DNA from: Apoda limacodes | Lineage: Eukaryota; Arthropoda; Insecta; Lepidoptera; Limacodidae | Length of the DNA stretch: 64,000 bases | NCBI GenBank assembly: GCA_946406115.1 | Contig: OX291551.1 | Coordinates: 5,890,001 to 5,954,000, forward strand | Reading direction: 5' to 3' | In this document: one piece after another, positions 20,721 to 32,545 of the stretch | Layout: every line of letters starts with the position of its first letter | How positions within the stretch are numbered: position 1 is the first letter of the stretch | Position numbers and translations under genes: made by a program | The notes under the pieces: generated by a model | The model's database searches: none | Told to the model about the DNA's origin: nothing | Seen by the model: only the letters and a program-made list of their open reading frames with translations

Positions 20721-22290
20721 TTTGATAGAAATTAACATTGTTTAGATTGTATTGACGATTCAAACGTACTCTCAAAAACCTACTTGATTTGATTCTTGCC
20801 TTTATTTTACACCTACACAATTAGTTTCTGTTTACGTTCAAGTACCTATTACACCTACACTTACTCTTAGTTATCTTTTGTTTACGTTTAAGTATTTTCA
20901 CAGCAAACGAATAAATCACAGTTTCCTGCATTATCGACATTTTATGTCAATTTTAAATTGCCACTTTCTTCTCTCCTAGCTCTTAAGATTTAAATATTTC
21001 CTATCGTTGTTTTCTACACACCTACACAAAGTTTTCTTTATTATTCATTAAGAACAATAAAGCCACATTTTAACATTACATGTCAGTTTTAAAACACCAC
21101 TTTCTTCTCTCTCAAATACAAGCATGATCTTGGGCATTTTATAAAGATTTATGAACAGCATCAGCCTTCCAGTGAATGTGGCAAATGGGGAGTACTCCAC
21201 TCGATAGCAAATTGAATATCAATGAGGCGCGGAATTCAATTTCATATTGAAATTTATTTTTATTGGTTTCATAGCGAGGTGGCTCCGGGAATGTTTTATC
21301 AGTATGTTTCCTTTATTGGCTATTTTCGGGGGTTATCGCCATTTGATCGAGACAGTCTTTTCATTTTACTATATAGCTGTTAATAGTTTAGGTCAGTACT
21401 AACTACTGTGTTTATAGATTGACAACGGTTAAAATAAGATTTAGCTTTTGAAGAAAATGTATGGACTGATAAAATCTATATTTATAAAAAAAAATGTCTT
21501 ATATGAGTTTGTGTATGATAGTTTGTATGAGTTCATACAGAACTGTATGGACCAGGAAAAGGAAGTCTGTGTGTAAATTTCTATTTACAATTTGTCCGCA
21601 ATTAAAAATAAACTAAACTATAGGCGTTTAAAATAAAATTATCCGGTGACATATGTTAAACATTTGAATAGTTTTGAATTTAACCTATACTTATATAATG
21701 AAGCTGAAGTGTTTGCCTGTCTGTTTGTTTGAAATTATAAATATATAAATAATAATAATAAATCTTTGGATCTACCGCTCGAATTAAAAAAAAATTGCAT
21801 TCGATAGCCCTATTCTTAAAGAATGTTTTCGGCTATTTAACATAATGCTACGAACTTTTTTTTCTTTTAATTAATTAAGGTTTGTTTGGATTAGTTTTTA
21901 TAAACTTAATTATATCAATTTGGTTACATATAATGTCACTGCCACTAATAAAGTATGTACAAAATTACGTTATCTAAAAGTTAATAATATGTTTTCTTTG
22001 TCTTTTAGTAATTTAATTCAAATATTTAACGTAATTTTGGTATTAGTAATTTTAATTCAACTAAATATTATTCTGATTAGGACAACTAGCTGCTCTTAGC
22101 AGTTTTATTTGTGTAATATGTAAGTCACGTTAAGATATAATTTTTATATCAATTGTTTGTATAATCAGACAAACAAACAAATAAACCTAAAAATCTTTTC
22201 TCTTCATTATATTAGCAAGTTATAGCACATATGTATATCTAAGCGATGATACAGCAAAAACTTGTAGTAACTTAAATCAAAGTCAAAATC
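20721..22290. other. AT-rich stretch with a weak tandem duplication
   Basis: No gene found. A block near 20820-20975 has a decayed neighbour near 21000-21115: CCACTTTCTTCTCTC follows TGTCAATTTTAAAT in one and TGTCAGTTTTAAAAC in the other. The rest is low complexity. Confidence 0.4.
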
Positions 22291-22494
22291 TACTTATGCC
22301 CGTGACTTCGTTCGCGTTGCATTTTAAGAACAAAGAAAGCTTTTAACTGTTTACGATTCAAAAATTTAAAATATCGGAAATCTCATACATTTTTTTATCT
22401 TCTATTTTGCCCTCTAGTTTATCTAAAAATGGTTAAATACGGCAATCTTAAAGAAAAATCTTTAAAAATGTTCTACTTAAGGCCAACTACTAAT

Positions 22495-22680
22495 TTTTAG
22501 GGTTCCTTACCCAAAGGATAATTAGCGGAACCCTATTACTAAGACTCTGCTGTCCGTCCGTCCGTCCGTCTGTCACCAGGCTGTATCTTATGAATCGTGA
22601 TAGTTAGACAGTTGAAATTTTCACAGAAGATGAATTTCTGCTGCCGCTATATATATATATATATATATAAATGTATATAT
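22495..22680 (+). repeat. GGTTCC-type lepidopteran repeat (related to 63290-63740)
   Basis: Reads GGGTTCCTTACCCAAAGGAT, AATTAGCGGAACCCTATTAC, a (TCCG)n tract, CACCAGGCTGTATC and TGCTGCCGCTATA, then a short (AT)n run at 22648-22670. The same order appears on the opposite strand at 63590-63740. Abundant non-coding lepidopteran repeat. Confidence 0.65.
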
Positions 22681-22929
22681 TTTAATTTAAAAATATTTTT
22701 TAGAATTTGATTAAAACAGAATTAAATAAATATTAAATAATCGTTAAAGGGGCCCCCATACAACAAACGTGATGATTGGCCGATTTTATTTTATATTCAC
22801 TTAGCTGCAAAAATGACGGATTCTGATACGAACTTCCAACCCCCATTTTAGCCCCTTAGGAGAAGAATTTTCCAAAATCTTTTCTAAATGCTATACTTAC
22901 GTTTGTGTAAACATTCAAGTCTCCAGAAC

Positions 22930-23356
22930 CAGTAGTTTGGGCTGTGCATTAATATATCAGTCAGTCAGTTTATTCTGTTATGTAAGCGGATAAACTGACT
23001 GACTGACTTTTTGTGTACAGTGTTAAATTCGGGGATAGGTGTGGATTCCCACGGCAACTCCATAATTTTATAGTAAGAAACTTTTCTATACCTAGCAAGT
23101 AATAGCTGTATTTAGAGTTTTTCCGAATGGGATGCGGGCATAGTTATTATATTTACTGAAACTTTAGAATTTTCGGGATAAAAATAACCTATATCTTCTT
23201 TGTCCCTTTCAACAATCACCAAAATTGGTTGCTTCGTAGTTGTTAAGCAATAGCAAACAAACAGACTTTCACAAATATATATTTATTAGTTAAGTAAGAG
23301 ATAGAATAATAAACTGCCTGACTGACTGATATATCAACGCATGCCCCGAACTACCC
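22930..23356. repeat. Inverted-end repeat with CAGTCAGTCAG motifs
   Basis: The left end (GTAGTTTGGGCTGTGCATTA, ATATCAGTCAGTCAGTTTAT) and the right end (AAACTGCCTGACTGACTGAT, CATGCCCCGAACTACC) are inverted relatives. A local hairpin at 22956-23008 is formed by GTCAGTCAGTTTAT and ATAAACTGACTGAC. A related left end is seen at 37690-37730. Confidence 0.6.
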
Positions 23357-23384
23357 AGTAGTCTAGAGACTTGAAATTGAGTAG

Positions 23385-23963
23385 ATAATAGTCGACCAAA
23401 AAAATGCAGTAGATAAAGTAAAAATGTCGTACAAATTCCATTAAAAGGTACTTAGATGAAGTTGGTACTTATGTAAAACAGGTATTAAATATAAGTTTAT
23501 AAACCATGTAATATTATAGACAAATAAAATTATAAGATTCTGAAAACTAATACTTACTAAATTATTGACAATGTCCAAACCATGTATAAACTTAATAAAT
23601 TAACTTGCTCCATCCTTAAAACAGTAAAACAAAAGGTTTAATCTTGCAGTGATCATAGCGTGTGCGAGCTCTAAAGTATAACAACAAATAATAAAAACCG
23701 GCCAAAAGTAAGACGGGCACGAGCCATGTACTATCTTAAATCACTGGTATAGCGCCATCTATCTATTATTAAGCGAAACAGTAACACATTTGTTTATTGG
23801 AAACGATACTTATAGTATAAGCAACGTCGGGCTTGGTCAGTAATTGTATGGGTGACCCACTTTTAGCTTAGCGGCACACTTTTTGTTTCTGTAATTTCCG
23901 TTAATGATGGTTGTACGGAACCCTCTGTGCGCGAGTCCGCATCGCACTTGGCCGACTTTTTTT
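23385..23963 (+). mobile_element. Non-autonomous Helitron-like element: F1 body, 5S-like segment and hairpin terminus
   Basis: The F1 body (TACTTAGATGAAGTTGGTAC, ATAACAACAAATAATAAAAA) is followed by a 5S-like segment (23818-23858) and ends in the terminus TACGGAACCCTCTGTGCGCG, AGTCCGC, CGCACTTGGCCGACTTTTTT (23913-23963). The element at 44510-45598 has the same layout. Assignment to Helitrons rests on the same terminus lying directly behind the helicase frame at 48.2 kb. Confidence 0.55.
23818..23858 (+). ncRNA. 5S rRNA-derived segment (fragment, not a gene)
   Basis: AAGCAACGTCGGGCTTGGTC followed by AGTAATTGTATGGGTGACC corresponds to about positions 48-88 of 5S rRNA (animal consensus near AAGCAGCGTCGGGC..GGTTAGTACTTGGATGGG..GACC). 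It covers the box A and box C parts of the internal RNA polymerase III promoter. The 5' and 3' thirds of 5S rRNA are missing, so this is a captured or retroposed fragment. A second copy is at 45448-45490. Confidence 0.7.
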
Positions 23964-24030
23964 CAAAGCTAAACTCAATACGCGAAGTTAAGTAACTTTA
24001 AACTGTAGGTCTTGTCTGTTATCATCAGCA

Positions 24031-24350
24031 CTTGTTAACGTATCAAAATCCTTATGGATGGGTGGCTTGAAAGTTATGACAGTCAAGTGCCCGCAATAGC
24101 ACGACAATGTCTGCTAATTCGCACTGGGCAAACGAGGTGGACTATGTCCTTAGCCTCCTTTCTCTAAGTATGACCTATGCCGCTGTAGTTAATAGTAGAA
24201 ACAACTTTTTATACAGTCAGCTACAGAGGGGATATGCGCAGCCAGCATTCTTGGAACTCTACCGCAGGGCTGTGCCACAGGGGCAAACGCTTTTTATAAA
24301 TATAAAGCTGTGGTGAAGACGGCTAGAACCGTTTCAGGGCCTCAATGCCT
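24031..24350 (+). other. Unrecognised 69-codon open frame
   Basis: The frame 24107-24316 begins MSANSHWANEVDYVLSLLSL. It has plausible amino-acid composition, but I recognise no domain, and no other copy is in the window. It may be a relic of an unidentified repeat. Confidence 0.2.
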
Positions 24351-24695
24351 ACTGAAATGCTTTATATAATAGATGTTATTAGTCTTAGGGTTTTAAAATT
24401 CAAAATATTTTTTAAAAATGGCTTCCTAGGAACACTTTCGAATCGTCAAGAGAAATACAACTAGCTTTTCAAACTAATTACAATACTTTTTTATAACGAG
24501 CGTCCAAGCAAAGGGTTCTATTTGTAAAACTACAAACGAAACGTAATATTATAGTATACCAACTAAAAAATAACTGGTGTTGGTGGGTATTGCAGATGTA
24601 GAAGGGCACCCCTTTAGAACTTTAGATTCAAAAGTACGAATAAAGATTTGGTAAAGATTTAGATGTATTATTAAAAATCCAACCAAGAAAGAATA

Positions 24696-24698
<3 letters not shown>

Positions 24699-24726
<28 letters not shown>

Positions 24727-24727
24727 A
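24699..24727 (+). repeat. (TA)n microsatellite
   Basis: About 14 perfect TA units. Confidence 0.9.
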
Positions 24728-25089
24728 GTTTAGAATCCGCCGGTAAGAAAAAAAATGTTCTAAATATTGCAAGATTCGCAATTACAATGTCCCATCACGT
24801 GCAAACACTGACCGCGCGACGTTTTTACCGAACAATTTGTTTGTTTTATTTTTTTTTTATTAATTAGGTATTTAAAATTACTTTAGAATTTCCTAATAGC
24901 TTTTTTTTTATCGTCCAGACGCTGAATACCCACTTCTGTGGGTACAAACAAACATAAAACTAGTTTGATATGCCTACATTTAAAATCTTTAGTAGTCCCT
25001 TCCTTATATTAAGACTAAAACGTAGAATTATTGAATTAATGGGTCTTGTCTGACGTGATGAAGGGCATCGATAACCTATTAACAAAGAG

Positions 25090-25200
25090 ACCGACGGCTC
25101 GTACACGGTCGACACGGTCACCCTTTCAGAAGGCATAATGAATTAGGCCCTATTCACACGTACTTTGTGAATATATATAGTGACCCTTAACTTACCTACT
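25090..25200 (-). repeat. CACGGTC-type repeat fragment
   Basis: CACGGTCACCCTTTCAGAAG, CATAATGAATTAGGCCCT and the following bases resemble the end of the repeat at 30665-30870 (CACGGTCGCCCTTTCAAATC, ATAATGTATTAGGACCCT). Confidence 0.5.
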
Positions 25201-25304
25201 ACGAGTATTCAAGTATTGGTGGAAATCACAGAAAATGGAAACGATTGCTTTTTTTACCGTAAAGTAATCTAAATTCTAATCTACCTAATAAATCCGTAAG
25301 AGCT

Positions 25305-25540
25305 TTTTTTTAATCTACTAAGGTGACAAACAAGCTTGCCGGATGCTAAATGGTCACCGGAGCCGAAGGATGCATGCAAAACATGGAACAATATATATAG
25401 GGCCAACGCGTGTTGACCCTTAAAAAATCGAATCACTGGTTTCTTGAAGAACCCCATGAACTGTAGTACGTAGAGAAAACCTTGGCAAGGAGTTCATTCC
25501 ACAACCGAAACGTTTGCGGAAGGAAATGAAGGCGAATATA
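25305..25540 (-). mobile_element. CR1-type LINE 3' end, minus strand
   Basis: On the plus strand it reads CTACTAAGGTGACAAACAAG, GGATGCTAAATGGTCACCGG, GACCCTTAAAAAATCGAATC and TTCTTGAAGAACCCCATGAA, then the complement of the ORF end (AAACCTTGGCAAGGAGTTCA, TTCCACAACCGAAACGTTTG). Diverged from the 28.1-kb copy, with several small indels. Weak similarity may continue to about 25660. Confidence 0.7.
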
Positions 25541-26396
25541 CTGATTTACTAAAACAATTACAGCCAGAAATTAGTGCATGTAGTTAAACCGTCAGTGCCG
25601 CATTTCGAGTTCGTGACGACTCACAGCGTGTGGACAATATAAGTGTACCGGCCGAAAAAGACAATTCAACGCAGGCATAGTAAAGAAATTTCTGTCACAC
25701 GTTAGCCCACTTTTACCTTCTCAGTACACCCGTGCGGGTGGCGCATGCAAACTTCCCGAAATACAAGGTTAACAAGGCTAATTATTTTAATTTAGGAAAC
25801 TTTTTTTTATAAAGGCAATGAGCGGTATATCATTGTTAGGCATTTCGAGTAAATTGAGAAAATGTAAAAAAAAAGACTAAGCTACACTAAGCTACACGAT
25901 GGTACCTTTTTCTTGAGATAGCGCCTTTTGCCTGATGAGGACAAAACACTATCTAAATACACTTAAATACATTTTTGGGACACTGTCGATTCAACTACTA
26001 AAGATGTTTCAAAGCAGGTATTATTTTTTGTATTAGAATATTAATTTTAACACTAGACACTCATAAAACATGACGATCTCCCAAACTGACATCAACAAAG
26101 TGGCTCGACGATCCTTTACGCATATTGGTATCTAGAGAATTATTAAAGCAAATTGAAATATTGAATAACATTTAATATTCGGAGCTCGTAGAAAAACATT
26201 AACAGCGAAATGGCTTTGAATATTTTTTATATAAGAGTTTGTATAGCTTCGCACCTTGCAATAATAACTCTAAAAGACTTATCCTAATTTAAATTCCAAG
26301 TAATCCTAACTTATATATTTGTAAAGTCCGTTTGTTTGTTTTTTTAACATAGTTGCGAAAAAAGCCAATTAAACTGATTTTTGGCTCAGAGATTGT

Positions 26397-27187
26397 TTAA
26401 GTATATTTATATATTTGTATATTTGATAAGTCCGCCGCAGACACCTCTTCCACGGCCTTCTCGGACGCTGTTACCGAGTCTTCTGGCGATGAAAACTGTA
26501 TCCATTTCAGCTGGTATTTTATTTTAGGGAATAAAAAGAAGTCACACGGTGCCAGATCAGGTCTGTAAGGAGGGTGACCCAAGGCTCTGACCGATGTGGT
26601 GTCCAGGAAGTCCCTCGTTTGGAGCGCTGAGTGCGTGGGCGCGTTGTCATGGTGAAGCAGTACCCCGCGGAGCCCGGTGTTCAGTCGCTAGTTGCTCATA
26701 ACAGACAAAACTTCTGGCAGGCATTTTGTAATCTACCATTCTTCGTTGATGCTGCTTTAGTCTCGTAATTTAATTGAAACCAGATACCGCGTCAAAGTGA
26801 AGAAACTGGCGATCAAAATTTTCCCTGCGCTTCTCGATCGCTTCATTTTCGTAGGCGTTGGTTCATTTTGAAACAGCCAAACTGTCGACTGCCGCTTTGT
26901 TTCTGAATCGTATTGATAAATCCAGGATTCGTCACCTATCACAATAAAAATTGAATTTTTTTTTTTACTGCCAGCACACTTTTTTCCTCGACAGCCGTCG
27001 TAGGATAACCACTCCTTTGTTCATCGCCCAAAGTAAGGCGACGGCGCTTGAACTCGCTATACCAACGGTAGATGGTTGCTTGATTCATAAAAGCCATTTA
27101 AAGTCAATCAAATGAGTCATCAGGTTTGAGGCCACATTTATAATCGCAGAAAATCCTCGCACGAAAATGTCCTCGATGCAGATCCAT
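26397..27187 (-). pseudogene. Mariner transposase relic (DD34D), frameshifted and internally deleted
   Basis: From the ATG at 27187 the minus strand reads MDLHRGHFRARIFCDYKCGL, then after a frame change YRWYSEFKRRRLTLGDEQ. About 60 residues are then missing before IGDESWIYQYDSETKRQS (first catalytic Asp). Next come LHHDNAPTHS (second Asp) and GHPPYRPDLAPCDFFLFPK (third Asp). The complete family protein is about 340-350 residues; this relic spans 264 codons in at least three frames. All three acidic residues can still be read, but not in one frame. No convincing terminal inverted repeats were found. Confidence 0.85.
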
Positions 27188-27199
27188 TTTTAAATGAGA

Positions 27200-28086
27200 C
27201 ACAATAATTTAATTTGGTTTTGTGAAGGGAAATTCGAAATTCGAACAATGGTATTTTTACTTTTAAATAACTAAATTTTTCAAACTAATTATAAGTGGCC
27301 AGTACCTTATACATAAAAACTTCTTTTCACAAAACTTCCTGCAAAAAAAGATATATACTAATTTGCACAATCCAAATAATTTTATATCCATATAATATTT
27401 TTAGGTATCTAAATGAAACGCTAACTTTCCAAACATAACCTTTAATATAATTTGAAATCGGCCATATAATATAGTTCTTTAGCCCTAATCATCATCGGTA
27501 ATCTAAAAAACAACTTTTTTTTTTCAAATACATGCGAATTTATTATAATGTATGGTAGTTATAACTAATATTTTGTGATTACACTTAGTGTTTGGTAGTT
27601 TGTGTATGTTTGGTTAGGTATTTTATGCTGTTATTCTTATTCATAATTATTACTTATTTGTTGATTTATCTGAATACTTACTGGGTATTAGAATAGGTAC
27701 CAATATTAATCTCTCAATTATTTTATCCCTCAAAAGATTTTATGAAAAACTGAAAGATAACAATACCCAATATCGGAAATGGTATTATCGGTTATTTTTC
27801 TCAACACAATACTATGAATTCTGTACATTAATAAAAGATATATTACTTTTTTTAGAAAAACACCTACCAGTGTTATTTAATACCTATATTTGCTTTTCTT
27901 GAACGTCTAAAACAATGTTTGTATCATAAAATACTCAGAAAGCGATTTTGTAATTAAAAACTCGAGAAGATTCTTGGTCGAACGCACAATAACAAATGCC
28001 GCATCGAATCGCCGAATCGGCTGGCATTCGGCGAGGGAGCCGATCGACTGCAAGCGAGGGCTCATAAATTTTCGCATACTTTAAAG
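27200..28086. other. AT-rich stretch without recognisable features
   Basis: About 890 bases of AT-rich sequence between the mariner and CR1 relics. Near 28003-28060 there is a GC-richer patch with GAATCGCCGAATCGGCTGGC. Nothing assignable. Confidence 0.4.
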
Positions 28087-28219
28087 GCTTTTTGTATACC
28101 ACTAAGGTGGCAAACTAGCACACGGTCCGCCTGATGGTAAGCGGTCACCGTGGCCTATGGACGCTTGCAACACCAGGGGTATCACTCGCGCGTTGCCGAC
28201 CCTTAAAAAATCCAATAAC

Positions 28220-28651
28220 TTATTTCTTCAAGAACCCCATACTGTAGTCCTTAGAGAAAACCTTGGCAGGGAGCTCATTCCACAACCCAAGCGTTCGCGG
28301 GAGAAAGTTTCTCTGTAACCGCACTGTACGCGTCCATTTCGATTCTAATGTATGGGAATGAATTCCCTGCCTATGGCGAGCGGTGCGATGGTAGAAAGTA
28401 GCCGTGGGCATCATTTCGAACAATTCCTCAGAACACATCTCATTGTACAAGCGGTAGAACACACACACAGAGGCAAAATCTCTCCTCAGACTTAAGGGGT
28501 CGATACGGCAAGTGAGTTTGAAATCGTCGACAATTCTCACAGCCCGTCGTTGAACCGAGTCAAAAGGTCCAAGGTGGTATCCCCGTGCACCTGCCCAGAG
28601 ATGGCGGCAGTACTCCGTATGGAGCCAAACCTGTGACTTGTAAAGCAGCAT
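28220..28651 (-). pseudogene. CR1-type LINE C-terminal region
   Basis: 143 codons in a different frame from the polymerase part: LLYKSQVWLHTEYCRHLWAG, RRAVRIVDDFKLTCRIDPLS, FYRLYNEMCSEELFEMMPT, FYHRTARHRQGIHSHTLESK and LWNELPAKVFSKDY. This is the conserved region after the polymerase in CR1/Jockey proteins. It ends just before the common 3' tail. Confidence 0.8.
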
Positions 28652-28826
28652 TACCTCTGCCCCGACGTGAAGTACTGTCTCGCTCTGTTGAGTACACCTA
28701 GTTTTTTGGACGCCAGCTTTACCTTATCTTGTAAATGATCTCGGAACTAAACATCGCTGGAGATGTCGACACCAAGGATTCCAATGCTCTTGGAGATGGA
28801 GAGGGGAGTGTTCTGGAATTGTGGGA

Positions 28827-29588
28827 CTACAGTAAATGGGGTTTCTTTGCGGTGAACGCGCAAACTTGTGTTTTTGTAGGGTTGAATCGGACCAAGTTTA
28901 CCCGTCCCCAGTCAGAGACCTTGGCCAGTGTGGTCTCGGTTTGAGACACAAGTTCTTTGCGGTTTTCCTCCACAACGGAACGAGGGAAGTTTGCACGACC
29001 CGTGTAATAAGTGTCTCCAGTACTGTCATCTGCATAGCAATGTAGGTTGTTGATGGATAACATGTCATTAATATGCAGTAGAAAGAGCGTAGGAGACAGC
29101 ACAGAGCCTTGTAGGACACCAGCATTGTCCATGCTATCAGAGCAACTACCGTCGACTACGGTTCGTATGCGTCTGCCGGACAAAAAGCTAGCCACCCATT
29201 TGCACAAACCCTCGGGCACTCCGTAAGATTGCAACTTCGATAGAAGACCCCGGTGCCAGACCCGGTCGAACGCCTTCGCTATGTCCAGGCTACATGCCAA
29301 TGCCTCCCGCTGACTCCCAATGGCTAGTGCCCATCGGTGTGTGAGATACACTAGAAGGTCACCAGTCGAGCGACCGTGGCGAAAGCCATATTGACGATCA
29401 CTGACCAGGTCGTGTTCTTCTAGGTATCTTAGAAGCTGTGTGTTGATCACACGCTCCATCACCTTGGAGAGGAGAGAGGTAATAGCGATAGGCCTGTAAT
29501 TCGATGGGTGCACATTCGCAGTCTTCCATGAAAACGGAAATTGCATAGTATGGTAGGAAAGCGCGAAGAGGACATAACTCAGGAGCAC
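28827..29588 (-). pseudogene. CR1-type reverse transcriptase, partial
   Basis: A 253-codon open stretch covering most of the polymerase domain: YRPIAITSLLSKVMERVI (residues about 31-48), LVSDRQYGFRHGRSTGD (61-77), LDIAKAFDRVWHRGLLSKLQ with the first catalytic Asp (101-120), GVLQGSVLSPTLFLLHIND (157-175), and the active-site box CYADD (184-188). The catalytic aspartates are retained. The fragment lacks the endonuclease and ends at a frameshift before the C-terminal part (28220-28651). The protein would copy LINE RNA into DNA at the target site; this copy cannot encode a whole one. Confidence 0.85.
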
Positions 29589-29849
29589 ACTGCTTAAGCA
29601 CTACTGCTGGTATACCGTCTGGCCCACTCGACTAATGAACGTCTAGAGAAAGCAACGCCCGCCGGACCTCCCGCTGTGTTATGGAGATTTCCGGCATGGT
29701 CTTACCGCACCACGGTATAGTAGGTGGTACAGCGCCTTCATCGTTCATATTCGACAGTAGATCAGCTTTCTCTTTAGCACTATGGGCAATTTAGGTCTAC
29801 GCTACCCTAATGTCTATGGTTTTTACATTCAGCTTTTAACGCGAAAATG

Positions 29850-30392
29850 GATATAGCGAACATCAAGGTAGTATTGGAATACGAGTTTCGACGTGACGCA
29901 GCAGAAACTGCTCGTAATGTCAATGCTGTGCTTGGAGAGGATACGGCTAACGGCTAAGCAGCGTGCGTTATTGGTTTAACCACTTTTGTAGTGGAAACTT
30001 CACCCTAAAGAATGAAACACGTGGAAGACAAGCCACTAGTAAATAACAATGAATTGAAGTTGAAGGTAAAGGCAATTCTTGTCAAAGTACCAAAGAATTA
30101 GCGGCATAATTTAAAGTGAGCACCCACAATATTGACTTATTTTCAGTAAATCGACAAAAAGTGGTGCCTTATAATTTGCCTGACAGTTTTAACACTACGT
30201 AAACTGCAGTTAGAAACCATCAGTTCATCCATCCACGATGGCCTTGAAGAGCTTAATCCAACCGACTACCACTTTCCCCGTGATTTGGGATTTTTTTACG
30301 GAAAACAAAAATCGTTCCCTGTGGTAGTACAAAATGCCTTCACACTGTTTACGGAGTCTAGGTCTATAGAGTTTTATCGAAAAATGTAAATG
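29850..30392 (+). pseudogene. Second mariner relic, internally deleted
   Basis: The N-terminal part reads MDIANIKVVLEYEFRRDAAE then TARNVNAVLGEDTAN. After frame breaks it reads KPLVNNNELKLKVKAIL, the helix-turn-helix region of mariner transposases. The C-terminal part at 30240-30390 reads HDGLEELNPTDYHFPRDLGF, VVVQNAFTLF and SRSIEFYRKM. PTDYHF contains the third catalytic Asp. The first and second catalytic motifs are deleted: roughly 150 residues are missing between the parts. It lies directly behind the 5' side of the CR1 fragment, in the opposite orientation. Confidence 0.8.
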
Positions 30393-30664
30393 ATCTTCCT
30401 ATTAATTATTAATTAATGGCAAAAATGTATAAACAATAACGAAAACGATATACAGACGGGTAGATACCTTGATTAAATAAATATATTTCATCCTATCCAA
30501 AATATATTAATTTTTCATTACTAAACGGCAATTCTATACAGTAATCCTTAATATTGAATACACTATGTATTAAATCTAGTCCATTCCTATTCTCCCTGAG
30601 AAATAGTCATTTGCTGACTATCGGTCGTTTGCGGTGGCTCTTATTCTGACAACTATTCGACGCC

Positions 30665-30870
30665 GCTATAGCAAAAGTTTTAATTAAGCCCTTCTACTAA
30701 AGGCATGACATTGTATTAGTTGATGAATAGGTCTTGTGTGTCGCCACCTAATGAAAAGGCACGATAACTATCACTATAGAAAACTTTGTTTACTTCAAAC
30801 ACGGTCGCCCTTTCAAATCGTATAATGTATTAGGACCCTGTTTTACATGGAGTTTGTATTAAGTGACCTT
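30665..30870 (-). repeat. Dispersed repeat shared with 13600-13800 and 15650-15850
   Basis: Carries TTTTAATTAAGCCCTTCTAC, AAGGCACGATAACTATCAC, AAACTTTGTTTACTTCAAAC and CGGTCGCCCTTTCAAATCGT. It resembles the stretch next to the CR1 ends in the two arms of the large inverted repeat. Small non-coding transposon of unknown family. Confidence 0.55.
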
Positions 30871-31175
30871 CCATGACGAGAAAATTTGGCTGCAATTAAT
30901 GTAATTAAATGTACAGTGGAACTTCAAAAAGGATTTCCTTTGAAATCTGAAATTAAATTAACTATGAAGAATATACGGCCACATCTACAGTGGTAAGAGA
31001 ATTTGATTAAATAGATTGTATGACATACTGCCACATCTAGACTGTTAAAAAAATTGACTATATAGAGTGCGTGTATATTTTTTATTAGAAATTTCGACTG
31101 TAGAGTGTTTGACTATCATTTGACCACGTTTTCTACTGTTTGGTTTAAAACCATAATTGAAGGTTTGTAGTATTT

Positions 31176-31330
31176 TTAACCGACTTCAAAAAAAGAGGAG
31201 GTTCTCAATTCGGTTGTATGTTTTTTTAATGTTTATTACCTCAGAACTCCGTCATTTGTAAACCGATTTAAAAAATTTTACGCATAGGAAAGAATTAGCC
31301 CACAGATTGGTCACATTTTAATTTAGTTAG
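31176..31330 (+). repeat. Left end of TIR family B (TTTTTAACCGACTTC)
   Basis: TTTTTAACCGACTTCAAAAA, GAGGAGGTTCTCAATTCGG, TTAATGTTTATTACCTCAG. The same left end opens the complete element at 42474. No matching right end was found nearby. Confidence 0.65.
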
Positions 31331-32032
31331 AATTTGTCTTAGAAAACCAGAGTAAGGTGAGAAAATGTTTTCAAGTTGTATCATTTTGATTATTTAGACG
31401 AGCTTCTACCAGTCTCTACATCTAGACTGGCCATGTAAGTTTCCGCGTGGCGGAGGCACCACTGTCCATGAGAGTAACAAAACAATATACGATAGAATCA
31501 TTGCTCCACTTTTGATCACGTGCAAACCTATATGACACGCAGTCTAGTTGTCAACCTGGATGCACTGCGGCGCGCAGTCACAATTGTAACGCACCAGGTT
31601 TAGTGCGCGATTTAAATTTGAATTGTACTGAATTTACTAGGGATCAAAAAGCCTTTTAAAATTTACTAAAACCATACGAATTGGAGGCTATCAGTAAAAA
31701 TAAAAAAAAACCCTTTATAAAACGCGTATTAACAACATTTCTTCACCGCGTTTTGAACACTATTGCGGCGACCTGCGGATGTTTTTACATAGTGCGTGGG
31801 GTTTAATTTAGTGTGCAAAAATTTCGTGCGATAACGAACCGCAACAAATCTGTTGCAAACCACAGAAATCATTCTATCTCGCAGTGCGCGCTTTAGTTGT
31901 CATTCACAACGATCGATTCGATTCCTACTGCCCCTAAAGCAGATATACTCAAAGAAAATTTGGCTACAGTTTCTTTGCCTTCTTGTCGTATGCCAACAGA
32001 ACCTTTTTACCGATGTTTACTTATCTTTTTTT
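31331..32032. other. Unassigned stretch
   Basis: No gene recognised. The 75-codon open frame at 31853-32080 runs into the CR1 end and is not supported. Confidence 0.35.
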
Positions 32033-32545
32033 TATTCCATACAAGCTTACGGTCCGCCTGATGGTAAGCGGTCACCTTAGCCTATGGACGCTTGCAACAC
32101 CAGGGTTATCACCAGGGTTGCCGATCCTTTAGAAATCTAATAACTTCTTTCTTGAAGAACTCCATACTGTAGTCCTTGGAGAAAACCTTGGCAGGGAGCT
32201 CATTCCACAACTTAAGCGTTCGCGGGAGCAAGCCTCTCTGAAACCGCACTGTACGCGACCATTTAGCTTCTAAAGTGTGAGAATGAATTCCCTGCCGATG
32301 ACCAGCGGTGCTATGGTAGAATGTAGCCGTGGGCATCATTTCTAACAATTCCTCAGAACACAACTCATTGTACAAGCGGTAGAACACACACAGGGAGGCA
32401 AAGAGTCGACAATTCTCACAGCCCGTCGTTGAACCGAGTCAAAAGGGCCATGCTGGTATCCGGGTACACCCGCCCAGAGATGGCAGCAGTACTCCATATG
32501 GGGCCGAACTTGCGACTTGTAGAGTAACTGTCTGTTTTTTAGCAA
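32033..32545 (-). mobile_element. CR1-type LINE 3' fragment, minus strand
   Basis: From about 32545 the minus strand reads LLYKSQVRPHMEYCCHLWAG and RRAVRIVDS, a short deletion joined to FYRLYNELCSEELLEMMPT, then FYHSTAGHRQGIHSHTLEAK and LWNELPAKVFSKDYSMEF. It ends with the usual tail (complement of CTTACGGTCCGCCTGATGGT). The deletion removes the LTC..PLSLRRD segment found in other copies. Confidence 0.8.

Larger units (their letters stand above)
28087..29795 (-). mobile_element. CR1-type LINE, 5'-truncated, largest copy in the window
   Basis: Runs on the minus strand from about 29795 (EKADLLSNMNDEGAVPPTIP, upstream of the polymerase) to the 3' end at about 28087 (complement of TATACCACTAAGGTGGCAAA). 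The endonuclease half is missing. It holds most of the reverse transcriptase and the complete C-terminus and tail, and serves as the reference for the many shorter fragments at 5.1, 13.9, 15.4, 18.5, 25.3, 32.0, 32.8, 36.0 and 41.4 kb. No target duplication was identified. Confidence 0.85.
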
